Source of the DNA: Flavobacteriales bacterium
GTDB taxonomy: Bacteria; Bacteroidota; Bacteroidia; Flavobacteriales_F; PHOS-HE28
Direction: 5' to 3'
NCBI GenBank assembly: GCA_016788205.1
Contig: JAEUTA010000021.1
Span: 1 to 64,000, forward strand
DNA length: 64,000 nt
The position numbers were made by a program, and so were the translations under genes. Shown here piece after piece: positions 24,696 to 32,414 of this stretch. Each line of letters opens with the position of its first letter. Within the stretch, counting starts at the first letter, position 1. The notes beneath the pieces were generated by a model. That model was not told the DNA's origin and made no database searches. It was given only the letters and a program-made list of their open reading frames with translations.

Positions 24696-26516
24696 ATGCA
24701 TAGAATGTACACCTGGATCAGTGCCTTGGCCTTCGGTCTTCCCTGCATCCCCCTCTCGGCGGCACACCTGCAGCCGCACCTGCTCTTCAGCGCCAAGGCG
24801 AACGCCGCGCAGCAGGTACCCACCAACACCAGCATGGCGCTGGGCCTGGGCAGCTTCACCCTCAACGCCACCCGCGACACGCTGTGCATCCACGCCAGCT
24901 GGACGGGGCTGAGCTCGGCCCTCACGGGCATCCACATCCACGACGGCGCTGCGGGCACCAACGGTCCGGTGATCATCGACCTGATGGACTTCGTGCAGGG
25001 CGACCAGCTCACCACCATGCTCACGGGTGCGGCCATCACACCGGCCATCGTGGCGAAACACGTGCGCGGCGAACTCTACCTGAACATCCACACCACCGAC
25101 AACCCCAACGGCGAGATACGTGGGCAGATCCTGCCCGAGACGGACTACGCCTACGTGGCCGACCTGAACGGGATGCAGCAGGTGCCCGTGGTGACCACCG
25201 ATGGCTACGGGCTGGGCACCTTCGCGCTGGCGCACCACAGGACGGTGCTGAAGTTCAACGCGGTGTTCACCGGCCTCACTGGCCCCATCACGGCCATCCA
25301 CTTCCACAGTGGGGCCCTGGGCAGCAGCGGCCCGGTGGTGCAGGATCTGGAAGCCTTCCTGGTGGGGAACCAACTGAACGGCATGGTGGACCCCACCCCG
25401 TTCCTCGCCGACCTGTTGGCAGGCAACATCTACCTGAACGTGCACACGGCGGCCAACCCCAACGGCGAGATCCGTGGGCAGGTGATGGCCGTGCACGGTG
25501 TGCCCTTCGATGCCACGCTGAACGGCATGCAACAAGTGCCCATGGTGACCACCACGGCGCGCGGTGCGGCCAGCCTGGTGGCCACCGCGGACCTGGATTC
25601 GTTGTGGTACGATGTGGTGGTGACCGGCCTGAGCGGTGCCATGCAAGCCGCCCACCTGCATGCGGGTGCCATCAACACCACGGGTGGTGTGGTCATCGAC
25701 ATCGCCGACAACATCATGGGCGACCGCATCCAAGGGTGGGTGACCGGCGCTGACCTGGCGGACAACCTGGTGGAGATGCTCGAGGGCAACCTGTACCTGA
25801 ACGTGCATACCACGCTGAACCCCGATGGCGAGATCCGTGGGCAGGTGTACCGCTACATGCGCGAAGGCTACACCATGGCGCCCGACGGCAGCCAGCAAGT
25901 GCCCGTGGCAGCGACATCGGCCGTGGGTGCCGGGATCGTTTCCATAGACCGCGACCAGAGCAATGCGCACATCATGTTCGTGGTGACCACCGACATGGTG
26001 CAGGACTTGCATTTCCACAAGGCCATCGCTGGAGCGAACGGCGCGGTGATCTTCCCCATGGGCGACCTGATCGCCAACAACGGTGTATTCACCTACTGGA
26101 AGAACACGGACCCCATGCCCTTCACCACCGCCAGCTCGGTGGCTTTCCGCAACGACAGCATCTACCTGAACGTGCACACCATGGACTTCCCCAACGGCGA
26201 GATCCGTGGGCAGGTGCGCCGGGGTGTGACCTGTTCCGACATGGGCACCGGACTGGTGGACCGCGAACTGCCGCAGGCACTTGCCGCCTGGCCCGTTCCC
26301 GTGGGCGAGCAACTGAACATAACCCTGCCGGACGCGCTGCCGAACAACACCACCGTGCAGGTGGTGGATGCCTTGGGCAACGTGGTGCGCACCAGCACCA
26401 TCGGCGACCGTTCCGAACGGTTGACGCTGGATGTCGCGGCACTGCCTGCTGGCCTCTACTTCGTGCGGATGAACAACGCGGGCACCAACTATTCCACCCG
26501 TTTCGTGAAGGACTAG
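24696..26516 (+). CDS. Secreted CHRD-repeat protein with T9SS sorting domain
   Basis: A 606-residue exported protein: signal peptide (about 1-23), then four CHRD domains (about 30-145, 150-265, 270-385 and 390-510). Each has an LxxVHLHxG-like strand and ends in a YLNVHTxxNPxGEIRGQV motif. The DNA for GAGATCCGTGGGCAGGTG is almost identical in the copies, which points to internal duplication. The last 85 residues form a T9SS sorting domain (WPVPVGEQLNITLP, LYFVRMNNAG, TRFVKD). CHRD domains are seen in chordin and in many bacterial surface proteins; the ligand is unknown. A hairpin terminator follows. Confidence 0.88.
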   Translation: MHRMYTWISALAFGLPCIPLSAAHLQPHLLFSAKANAAQQVPTNTSMALGLGSFTLNATRDTLCIHASWTGLSSALTGIHIHDGAAGTNGPVIIDLMDFVQGDQLTTMLTGAAITPAIVAKHVRGELYLNIHTTDNPNGEIRGQILPETDYAYVADLNGMQQVPVVTTDGYGLGTFALAHHRTVLKFNAVFTGLTGPITAIHFHSGALGSSGPVVQDLEAFLVGNQLNGMVDPTPFLADLLAGNIYLNVHTAANPNGEIRGQVMAVHGVPFDATLNGMQQVPMVTTTARGAASLVATADLDSLWYDVVVTGLSGAMQAAHLHAGAINTTGGVVIDIADNIMGDRIQGWVTGADLADNLVEMLEGNLYLNVHTTLNPDGEIRGQVYRYMREGYTMAPDGSQQVPVAATSAVGAGIVSIDRDQSNAHIMFVVTTDMVQDLHFHKAIAGANGAVIFPMGDLIANNGVFTYWKNTDPMPFTTASSVAFRNDSIYLNVHTMDFPNGEIRGQVRRGVTCSDMGTGLVDRELPQALAAWPVPVGEQLNITLPDALPNNTTVQVVDALGNVVRTSTIGDRSERLTLDVAALPAGLYFVRMNNAGTNYSTRFVKD

Positions 26517-26533
26517 CACCGACGGGACAAAGA

Positions 26534-26560
26534 GAAGGGCGGGCCAGTGGTCCGCCCTTC
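26534..26560 (+). terminator. Terminator hairpin after the CHRD gene
   Basis: GAAGGGCGG pairs with CCGCCCTTC; GCC/GGT extends the stem inward around an AGT loop. It begins 18 bases after the stop codon. GC-rich with no long T-tract. Confidence 0.65.
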
Positions 26561-26845
26561 CCTTGCCTCGTAACGCGTGCATGTTCCCGCTGCTGGAGGT
26601 GCGGCACGGGATCGGCGGTGCACGATGCAGTACATGACCAACGACCATCCCCTGCGCGCACCGGAAGCCCAAGCCCACCGCGCCGTTCTTCCATGCGGCG
26701 CGACCGGCGCCACGTGCGAATGCGCGCACCGGCATGGGGAATATGCGGTGGCCAGGGGGCGATCCTTCCCCGAGGCGGACCCCGCTGGTGCGCATGCGCA
26801 CACCCGTGGATACGAGCGCGCAGCATACATGAAACCCTCCCGGCC
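26561..26845. other. Intergenic gap, no gene recognised
   Basis: With the terminator, this makes a 329-base gap before the sigma-like gene. The overlapping small frames are in conflict and none has a plausible start. No promoter consensus seen. Confidence 0.4.
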
Positions 26846-27283
26846 ATGTGCGTGAACGACCCACGGGACGAAGCCGGTCTGCTGTTGAGCGACATCGGGC
26901 CGAGCACCGTGCACGTGGTGTATGATCGGTTCGCCTCGGTGCTCTACGGTGCTGCGCTGCGCATGACCGGCAACGAGAAGCAGGCCGCCACCATCGTTGC
27001 AACGGTCTTCATCGCCATTCAACGCCCGGAGCAGCGCTACACACCGGACCAAGGCCGACCGTTGATCTGGTTGCTGCGGCAGGTGCACGCTGCGGGCTGT
27101 GCCGTGTTGGCGAAGGGTACCGACGCCGCGCACCACGACCCGGCCACCTCGGACCGCGACCTACATTTGCTGCTGCACTGTTTCGCCTTGGTGCAGCACG
27201 CTCCCGAAGGGACCGACCGTACCGAAGGACCTGTTGAAAAGCGCATGCGACTGAAGAGCCTGACCAGGTATTCCCCTCGCTGA
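26846..27283 (+). CDS. Degenerate ECF sigma-like protein lacking region 4
   Basis: A 145-residue protein. Residues about 20-95 resemble sigma-70 region 2 (VYDRFASVLYGAALRMTGNEKQAATIV, then GRPLIWLLRQVHAAGC), but the usual N-x-x-D-x-x-R promoter-reading helix is not conserved. ECF sigma factors are normally about 170-190 residues; here the region 4 helix-turn-helix is absent. There is no room for it before the anti-sigma gene, whose ATG overlaps this stop (TGATG). It may be inactive as a sigma factor, or a decoy partner. Pairing with a ChrR-type cupin gene supports descent from an ECF sigma factor. Confidence 0.6.
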   Translation: MCVNDPRDEAGLLLSDIGPSTVHVVYDRFASVLYGAALRMTGNEKQAATIVATVFIAIQRPEQRYTPDQGRPLIWLLRQVHAAGCAVLAKGTDAAHHDPATSDRDLHLLLHCFALVQHAPEGTDRTEGPVEKRMRLKSLTRYSPR

Positions 27284-27885
27284 TGGCGGACCCACGTTCG
27301 TTCGAACCCGGTACGTTGGAACTCTATGTGCTTGGTGCGCTCGCGCCCGACCAGATGGACCGTGTGCGCCAAGCCGTGGAGCAGGACGCCGCCGTGCGCC
27401 GCGCCGTGGAAGACCTGCAACATGCCTTGGAAACGCTGGCCTGGGTGCGCAGCACACCACCACCACCGGAGCTGCGCGACCGCATCCTGGGCACGTGGGC
27501 GCACGTAGCGGCGGACCACACGCCCATGTGCGTGATCGATGACCATACACGCACCGCCGACCTGCCCGGCTGGATCTTCGCGCTGGCCGACCCCGCACCG
27601 GGCGATTACGAGAACATGCACGTGCACTACCTGGACTGCCCACCCGAACTGGCCAGTGCCGTGGTGTGGGTGAAACACTACGTGACGGAAGAGGAGCATG
27701 ACGCCTGCCACGAGTCGTTCCACATTTTGGAAGGGCGGTGCGAAGTGCTCATCGGCGATGTGGTGCGGCACATGGGACCGGGCGAGAGCATCACCATCCC
27801 GTTGCACGTTCCGCACAGCGTGCGCGTCACCTCATCCTATCCATGCAAGGCCGTGGTGCAGCGCCGACCGCTGCAGTTGGGCTGA
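27283..27885 (+). CDS. ChrR-type cupin anti-sigma factor-like protein
   Basis: A 200-residue protein. The N-terminal half (about 1-75, FEPGTLELYVLGALAPDQMDRV) matches the helical anti-sigma domain found in ZAS/RskA-like proteins, though no HxxxCxxC zinc site is visible. The C-terminal half is a cupin barrel with FHILEGRCEVLIG and PLHVPHSVRV, supplying candidate metal-binding His residues. By analogy with ChrR it would hold the coupled sigma partner until the cupin senses a ligand or oxidant. Here that partner lacks region 4, so the target may be another sigma factor. Confidence 0.7.
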   Translation: MADPRSFEPGTLELYVLGALAPDQMDRVRQAVEQDAAVRRAVEDLQHALETLAWVRSTPPPPELRDRILGTWAHVAADHTPMCVIDDHTRTADLPGWIFALADPAPGDYENMHVHYLDCPPELASAVVWVKHYVTEEEHDACHESFHILEGRCEVLIGDVVRHMGPGESITIPLHVPHSVRVTSSYPCKAVVQRRPLQLG

Positions 27886-27968
27886 CGGCTCGTGCCCCAG
27901 CCGCGCGCTGAACAGGCCACCGTACAGCATACCGGTCGCAAGGGAACAGTACCGTTCACGATGGTCGG

Positions 27969-28535
27969 TCAGCGCAGCTGATCCCGTTGTTGTTGGATGG
28001 AGTCCATGCGCAGCTGTAGGTATGCGCGTTCAGACGGATCGTTGGTGGTGGTGTAGCGCACCATGAGGGGTGCCATCTCGGGATCGTCGCGGTAGTAGAA
28101 TGCGGTGAGCGTACCGGAAGGCAATGCATTGAAGAGGGCACAGGCCAGCAGGAGCGGTAGCACGCGCCGCAGCATGCCACTGCGATAAGCGGCCAGATCC
28201 GGCCTGCGCGTGCCCAAAACGACCAGCGCGACGAAGATGCCGAGCAAGGCCACCATACCCGCCAACAAGTAGAAGCCGCTGAACGGCCAGAGCTGGATCT
28301 TGAAGAGGATCCCGGTGATGGCGATGCTGAAAGCCGCACCGGCCAACACGCTGAGCAACACCACCTGATCCTTGCGGGCAGGCTGCGGGAAGAGCGCCCA
28401 CGAAGCGAAGAAGTACAACATGCTGAGCGTGCTGAGGCTGAGGATGAGCAACAGACCGTTCAACGGTACATGGAACACCTTCAGCACGGCGCCGATACCG
28501 ACGATGACCCAGAGGATGCGTTCGAGCTTGTGCAT
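27969..28535 (-). CDS. Hypothetical membrane protein
   Basis: A 188-residue protein with five likely membrane segments (about 5-22, 27-46, 58-77, 84-108 and 122-140) and a hydrophilic C-terminal tail of about 45 residues that is Asp/Gln-rich. The N-terminus (KLERILWVIVGIGAVLKVFHVP) resembles the start of GldL-like and related small Bacteroidota membrane proteins, but the GldL periplasmic domain is absent. Function unknown. It faces away from the cupin gene with an 80-base gap. Confidence 0.65.
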   Translation of the reverse strand: MHKLERILWVIVGIGAVLKVFHVPLNGLLLILSLSTLSMLYFFASWALFPQPARKDQVVLLSVLAGAAFSIAITGILFKIQLWPFSGFYLLAGMVALLGIFVALVVLGTRRPDLAAYRSGMLRRVLPLLLACALFNALPSGTLTAFYYRDDPEMAPLMVRYTTTNDPSERAYLQLRMDSIQQQRDQLR

Positions 28536-28644
28536 GTGGAAAGGTACACGACGCGGCGTACGCGCACCGTAGCAACGAGGCCGTTCTACACGACCTACAC
28601 TAGCGGTCGGTACCTAACATGCAAGTCCGCTGACCCACAAGAAC

Positions 28645-28677
28645 GTGGAATGCCCGGCCTTGGGCCGGGCATTCCAC
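28645..28677 (-). terminator. Strong terminator hairpin
   Basis: A perfect 15-bp stem (GTGGAATGCCCGGCC at 28645-28659 with GGCCGGGCATTCCAC at 28663-28677) around a 3-base loop. It begins 14 bases beyond the stop of the minus-strand acidic-protein gene. No T-tract follows, but the stem is long and could act in both directions. Confidence 0.75.
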
Positions 28678-28690
28678 TGCGAGGTCCGGT

Positions 28691-29011
28691 TCACTTCTCT
28701 TCGTTCTCCTCGCGTTCGCGCGCTGCGCGCTCCACTTCATCCTCGTCCTGCTCCGTGTTGGTGGCGCCATCGTTGGCCCCATCGTCCTCCACGGTGAGGT
28801 CGCGGTCCTTCGGTCGGTCCGCGTTGCGCGTGTTCTGCACGGGGCTGCCTTCCTTGTTGTCCATCTTCACATGCTCGGCGCCTTTGCGGGGCGTTGCGGG
28901 CTGTGGCACTTCGGAAGGGCGTTCCGGCGTGTTGGTGCTGGTACCCTGCGGTGAAGCAGCAGGCTTGGTCGTGGGCGTAGGTATGCGCTGTTGTTGACTT
29001 GGAGTTGCCAT
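28691..29011 (-). CDS. Small disordered acidic protein
   Basis: A 106-residue low-complexity protein. The N-terminal half is rich in Pro, Thr, Ser and Gln; the C-terminal half is rich in Asp and Glu and ends DEDEVERAAREREENEEK. No fold, signal or membrane segment. Its coding status rests on the consistent frame, the start ATG and the strong terminator at the right distance. Similar disordered proteins occur in Flavobacteriales; the role is unknown. Confidence 0.6.
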   Translation of the reverse strand: MATPSQQQRIPTPTTKPAASPQGTSTNTPERPSEVPQPATPRKGAEHVKMDNKEGSPVQNTRNADRPKDRDLTVEDDGANDGATNTEQDEDEVERAAREREENEEK

Positions 29012-29281
29012 GACATCGTGTTGTTAAGTGTTGCTCTTCGTGACATCAGCACACGAGCAAGCATCGCACCGGGCGGTGCATCCGCCAACGGCTGCCAGCG
29101 GAATGCAGCGTTCGCGCGGCATGCGTGCGGCCACTGGCAGAATGACCGTGGAAGCGCCGGTACATGCGGCGGGGTCCATCGACCTCGCATTCGGTCGATC
29201 GCTCCCCGCAGGAAGAAGAGGCCTTTGTTGTGCGGACACATTTCCCGCACTGGCCGATGTGCAATGGAACGTGCACGCACT

Positions 29282-29289
29282 TACTTTTG
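29282..29289 (+). promoter_or_regulatory. Bacteroidota -7 promoter element
   Basis: TACTTTTG fits TAnnTTTG and ends 15 bases before the ATG of the histone-like gene. Confidence 0.5.
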
Positions 29290-29304
29290 GTGGAAACTAC
29301 TCCC

Positions 29305-29841
29305 ATGGCCAAGCGCACCACCGCAAGCACATCCAAGAAGACGGCGAAGAAGACAATGACCACCACACGTGGCAAAGCACCCGCGAAAGCGAAGAAGGCC
29401 GTGAAGAAGGCCGTGGCCAAAGCCAGCAGCACCGTGGCCAAGAAGGCGAAGAAGGTGGTGAAGACCGCGAAGAAAGCCGTGGCGCGCAGCACCAAGAAGG
29501 TGGCGAAGAAGGCGACGAAGAGCACCAAGAAAGCAGCCACACGCGCAAGCCGCACGGCAGTGAGCACCACGAAGGCCACGGTGAGCAAGGCGGCGAAGAA
29601 GGCGGTGAAGAGCGCGAAGAAGACAGTGGCCAAGGTGGAGCGCAAGGCGGTGAAGGCCGTGAAGACGGCGAAGAAGGCCGTGCGCAAAGCCGCCAAGAAG
29701 AGCCCGGTGAAAAAGGCATTGGAGAACGCCATGGCCGCCGTGATGAACACGGTGAGCGATGTGCGCGAGAAAGTGGGCCACGCCATCCTGGGCGATACGC
29801 CGGAGACCCCGGCCGCTGAACCCGAAGGGAAGAAGGACTAG
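29305..29841 (+). CDS. Histone H1-like Lys/Ala-rich protein
   Basis: A 178-residue protein made largely of Lys, Ala, Thr and Val in short helix-forming repeats (KKAVKKAVAK, KKVVKTAKKAVA, KKATKSTKKAA). Its composition is like eukaryotic H1 tails and bacterial H1-like proteins such as Chlamydia Hc1. It probably binds and compacts DNA or another polyanion. The last 45 residues are different: an ENAMAAVMNTVSDVREKVG helix and an acidic tail. ATG 29305 follows a TAnnTTTG element. The stop overlaps the stop of the convergent gene within one CTAG. Confidence 0.75.
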   Translation: MAKRTTASTSKKTAKKTMTTTRGKAPAKAKKAVKKAVAKASSTVAKKAKKVVKTAKKAVARSTKKVAKKATKSTKKAATRASRTAVSTTKATVSKAAKKAVKSAKKTVAKVERKAVKAVKTAKKAVRKAAKKSPVKKALENAMAAVMNTVSDVREKVGHAILGDTPETPAAEPEGKKD

Positions 29842-30434
29842 TTGCTTCCGTCCGTCGTGGACGTGGCCTTGTGCCGCTGCGCGCGCATCCACCGGAGCGT
29901 GGCGAGGTTGACGCTGATGCCCACCGTTGCGGTGAACGACCCCGTGCCCGCAAGCACCGTGCGTCCCTCGCCGACGGTGGCCTGGCGCATATCCACACCG
30001 TAGCCCACGAACACCTTGGGCGAGAGCAGCACGTTGTAGGACATGAACTGGGCGCCCACCTCGGGCCGCAGGAACGGGGAATGCGACCGATGGCCCACGC
30101 CGGTGCCACCGCGAAGACCGGCCACGGTGAAGATGGTGACGCGCCGGCTGATGGCGATGCGGTACGGCGATAACGAGAAGCGCAGGCTGTAGGTGGGGTC
30201 AGCACCGTTGGCCGACGTGCCCACGCCGAAGGCCACCGCGTAGAACGGCTTGCGGCGGCGGCAACTGCGGGCGAAGCGGTCGTAGCCGAGCTCCATGAAG
30301 CGGCCGTTGCCCAACCCACCGGCATGCCAGGTGGGGCCCAGCGAGACGCTCACGTTCTGGAGGTGGAGCAACACACGCGCAGGAGCTTGGGCGCACAGCA
30401 GCACACAGGCGAGGGCAAGCACGATGGGGCGCAT
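29838..30434 (-). CDS. Secreted hypothetical protein, probably outer-membrane beta-barrel
   Basis: A 198-residue protein with a signal peptide (MRPIVLALACVLLCAQAPA). The rest is alternating amphipathic strands rich in Gly, Tyr, Phe and Arg (VSVSLGPTWHAGG, FYAVAFGVGTSANG, TVGISVNLATLRW), like the small outer-membrane barrels of Bacteroidota. I chose ATG 30434; the frame continues to 30506 but without a signal. No specific family. It converges with the histone-like gene, sharing CTAG at 29838-29841. Confidence 0.65.
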   Translation of the reverse strand: MRPIVLALACVLLCAQAPARVLLHLQNVSVSLGPTWHAGGLGNGRFMELGYDRFARSCRRRKPFYAVAFGVGTSANGADPTYSLRFSLSPYRIAISRRVTIFTVAGLRGGTGVGHRSHSPFLRPEVGAQFMSYNVLLSPKVFVGYGVDMRQATVGEGRTVLAGTGSFTATVGISVNLATLRWMRAQRHKATSTTDGSN

Positions 30435-30526
30435 GGCAGCGTGAAGATCGTGATCATCCCGCGCCTGGGAAAAGATGGCGTGGCCCGTGTTGGTCACGCT
30501 CGGCAATGGTTCCGCACCTTTGTGCC

Positions 30527-31678
30527 ATGCGCATCGTGGTGAACACCCGCCTGCTGCTCTCCAACAAGCTGGAGGGCATCGGCTGGTTCACGCACGAAGT
30601 GTTCCAACGGGTGGTGGCCGCCAATCCGGAACATCGGTTCATCTTCCTCTTCGATCGCCCCTTCCACACCAAGTTCATCTACGCGCCCAACGTGGAAGGC
30701 GTGGTGCTTCCGCCGCCGACACGCCATCCCCTGCTCTACCGCTTGTGGTTCGGCTGGCTGCTGCCGCGCAAGCTGAAAGCGTTGAAAGCGGATGCCTTCA
30801 TCTCGCCCGATGGTTACCTCGCCCTGCGCAGTAACGTGCCCACGCTGGCCGTGCTGCACGACCTCAACTTCGAGCACTACCCGGAGGACCTGCCCAAGGC
30901 CTACCGTGACTACTACCGCAGCTACTTCCCGCGTTTCGCACGGCACGCCACGCGGCTCGGCACGGTGAGCGAATACTCGCGCCGCGACATCGCGAAGACC
31001 TACGGCGTACCCGAGAGCCGCATCGATGTGATCCACAACGGCGTGGGCGATGTGTACCGTCCGCTTTCGGAAGAAGAGAAGCGCGCGGCGGCACTGGAGT
31101 TCACCGGCGGTCATTCGTACATCGTGTGCATCGGCTCGCTCAACCCGCGCAAGAACATCGCACGGCTCTTGCAGGCCTTCGATGAATTGCTGGAGCGGCA
31201 TCCCTCGGAACTGCGCTTGCTGATCGTGGGCGAACGCATGTGGTGGGACGGGCGCATGGAGGATGCATGGGAACACATGCGCCACCAGGATCGCGTGATC
31301 TTCACCGGACGCTTGCAGCAGGTGGACCTGCACCGTGCCCTGGGTGGTGCCATGGCGCTGGCGTTCGTCAGCTACTTCGAGGGCTTCGGTATACCCGTGG
31401 CGGAAGCCATGCGCTGCGGCGTGCCCGTGGTGGCTGCGGAAGCTACGAGCCTGCCCGAGGTGGCCGGTGATGCGGCGCACTACTGCGATCCGTTCAACGT
31501 GAGCGACATCGCCCGCGCACTGCACGAGGTGTGCAGCGACCCCGAGCTGCGCGCGACGTTGAGCGCTGCGGGCATCGAACGTTCACAACGCTACACTTGG
31601 GACCATGCGGCCAACGCGCTGTGGTCCTCGTTCGAGCGCATGGCGAAGGATGCGGGACTTCATCTGCAACACCGATGA
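30527..31678 (+). CDS. Glycosyltransferase family 4 (GT-B fold)
   Basis: A 383-residue glycosyltransferase. The N-terminal Rossmann half starts MRIVVNTRLLL and has TLAVLHDLNFEHYP near 112-125. The C-terminal nucleotide-sugar half has YIVCIGSLNPRKNIARLL near 200-217 and the ExxxxxE-type motif SYFEGFGIPVAEAMRCGVPVV near 283-303. It likely adds a sugar from a nucleotide donor to a lipid-linked or surface glycan. Its stop overlaps the start of rnhB (ATGA), so the two genes form an operon, an unusual functional pairing. ACCTTTG lies 7 bases before the ATG. Confidence 0.88.
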   Translation: MRIVVNTRLLLSNKLEGIGWFTHEVFQRVVAANPEHRFIFLFDRPFHTKFIYAPNVEGVVLPPPTRHPLLYRLWFGWLLPRKLKALKADAFISPDGYLALRSNVPTLAVLHDLNFEHYPEDLPKAYRDYYRSYFPRFARHATRLGTVSEYSRRDIAKTYGVPESRIDVIHNGVGDVYRPLSEEEKRAAALEFTGGHSYIVCIGSLNPRKNIARLLQAFDELLERHPSELRLLIVGERMWWDGRMEDAWEHMRHQDRVIFTGRLQQVDLHRALGGAMALAFVSYFEGFGIPVAEAMRCGVPVVAAEATSLPEVAGDAAHYCDPFNVSDIARALHEVCSDPELRATLSAAGIERSQRYTWDHAANALWSSFERMAKDAGLHLQHR

Positions 31679-32277
31679 GCCGCCTCGCCGCCTACCACAC
31701 CAAAGGCTTGCTGGAAGCCGGTTGCGACGAAGCCGGTCGCGGCTGTTTGGCGGGACCCGTAGTGGCCGCAGCCGTGATCCTGCCACCCGGCGCGCGCATA
31801 CCGGGATTGGACGACAGCAAGAAGCTCACCGCCGCCAAGCGCGATGCCTTGCGTCCCTTGGTCGAAAAGCATGCGCTGGCATGGGCGGTCGTCGCCGTTG
31901 AGCCTGCGGAGATCGATGTGCTGAACATCCTGCGCGCCTCCTTCATCGCCATGCACCGCGCCATCGATGCCTTGCAGCAACGGCCTCAACACCTGTTGAT
32001 CGATGGCAACCGCTTCATCCCCTACAACGGCATCGCGCACACCTGCCTGGTGAAAGGCGATGGTCGTTTCAGAAGCATCGCTGCAGCGAGCATACTCGCC
32101 AAAACGCACCGCGACGAACTGATGACACGCCTCCATGGCGAGCACCCGGCATACAACTGGGCCATCAACAAAGGCTATCCCACGGAAGACCACCGCGAGG
32201 CGCTGAACCGCATAGGACCTTGCGCACACCACCGCAAGAGCTTCCGCTTGAATTACGCGGAGCCGGTGTTGTTCTGA
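31675..32277 (+). CDS. rnhB: Ribonuclease HII
   Basis: A 200-residue enzyme that cuts the RNA strand of RNA-DNA hybrids and single ribonucleotides in DNA. The carboxylate set is visible: D18 and E19 in GCDEAGRGCLAGP, D110 in LLIDGN and D129 in VKGDG. The LDDSKKL motif is at 45-51. Length is normal for the family. ATG 31675 overlaps the stop of the glycosyltransferase. An 8-nt repeat array starts 14 bases after its stop. Confidence 0.95.
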   Translation: MSRLAAYHTKGLLEAGCDEAGRGCLAGPVVAAAVILPPGARIPGLDDSKKLTAAKRDALRPLVEKHALAWAVVAVEPAEIDVLNILRASFIAMHRAIDALQQRPQHLLIDGNRFIPYNGIAHTCLVKGDGRFRSIAAASILAKTHRDELMTRLHGEHPAYNWAINKGYPTEDHREALNRIGPCAHHRKSFRLNYAEPVLF

Positions 32278-32290
32278 GGTGTCTGCAGCC

Positions 32291-32330
32291 ATTCGCTAAT
32301 TCGCCGATCGGCACATCCGCTAATTGGCTC
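32291..32330. repeat. ATTCGCTA-type octanucleotide array
   Basis: Five 8-base units: ATTCGCTA, ATTCGCCG, ATCGGCAC, ATCCGCTA and ATTGGCTC at 32291, 32299, 32307, 32315 and 32323. It lies just past the rnhB stop codon. Confidence 0.75.
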
Positions 32331-32396
32331 TCCCCCTTCAACACCCCCCTGTGCAAACGCCCCGTCCGGCGCGGGAAAGCGGCCCAAGCGCCCCGG

Positions 32397-32404
32397 TACC
32401 TTTG
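32397..32404 (+). promoter_or_regulatory. Bacteroidota -7 promoter element
   Basis: TACCTTTG fits TAnnTTTG and ends 10 bases before the ATG of the DUF3352-type gene. Confidence 0.55.
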
Positions 32405-32414
32405 AACACTGCAC

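Noticed and set aside
29028..29819. Glu/Gly/His-rich frame over the histone-like gene
   Set aside because: It is a frame-shifted reading of Lys/Ala codons (AAG/GCC); the histone-like frame has the promoter and a sensible start.
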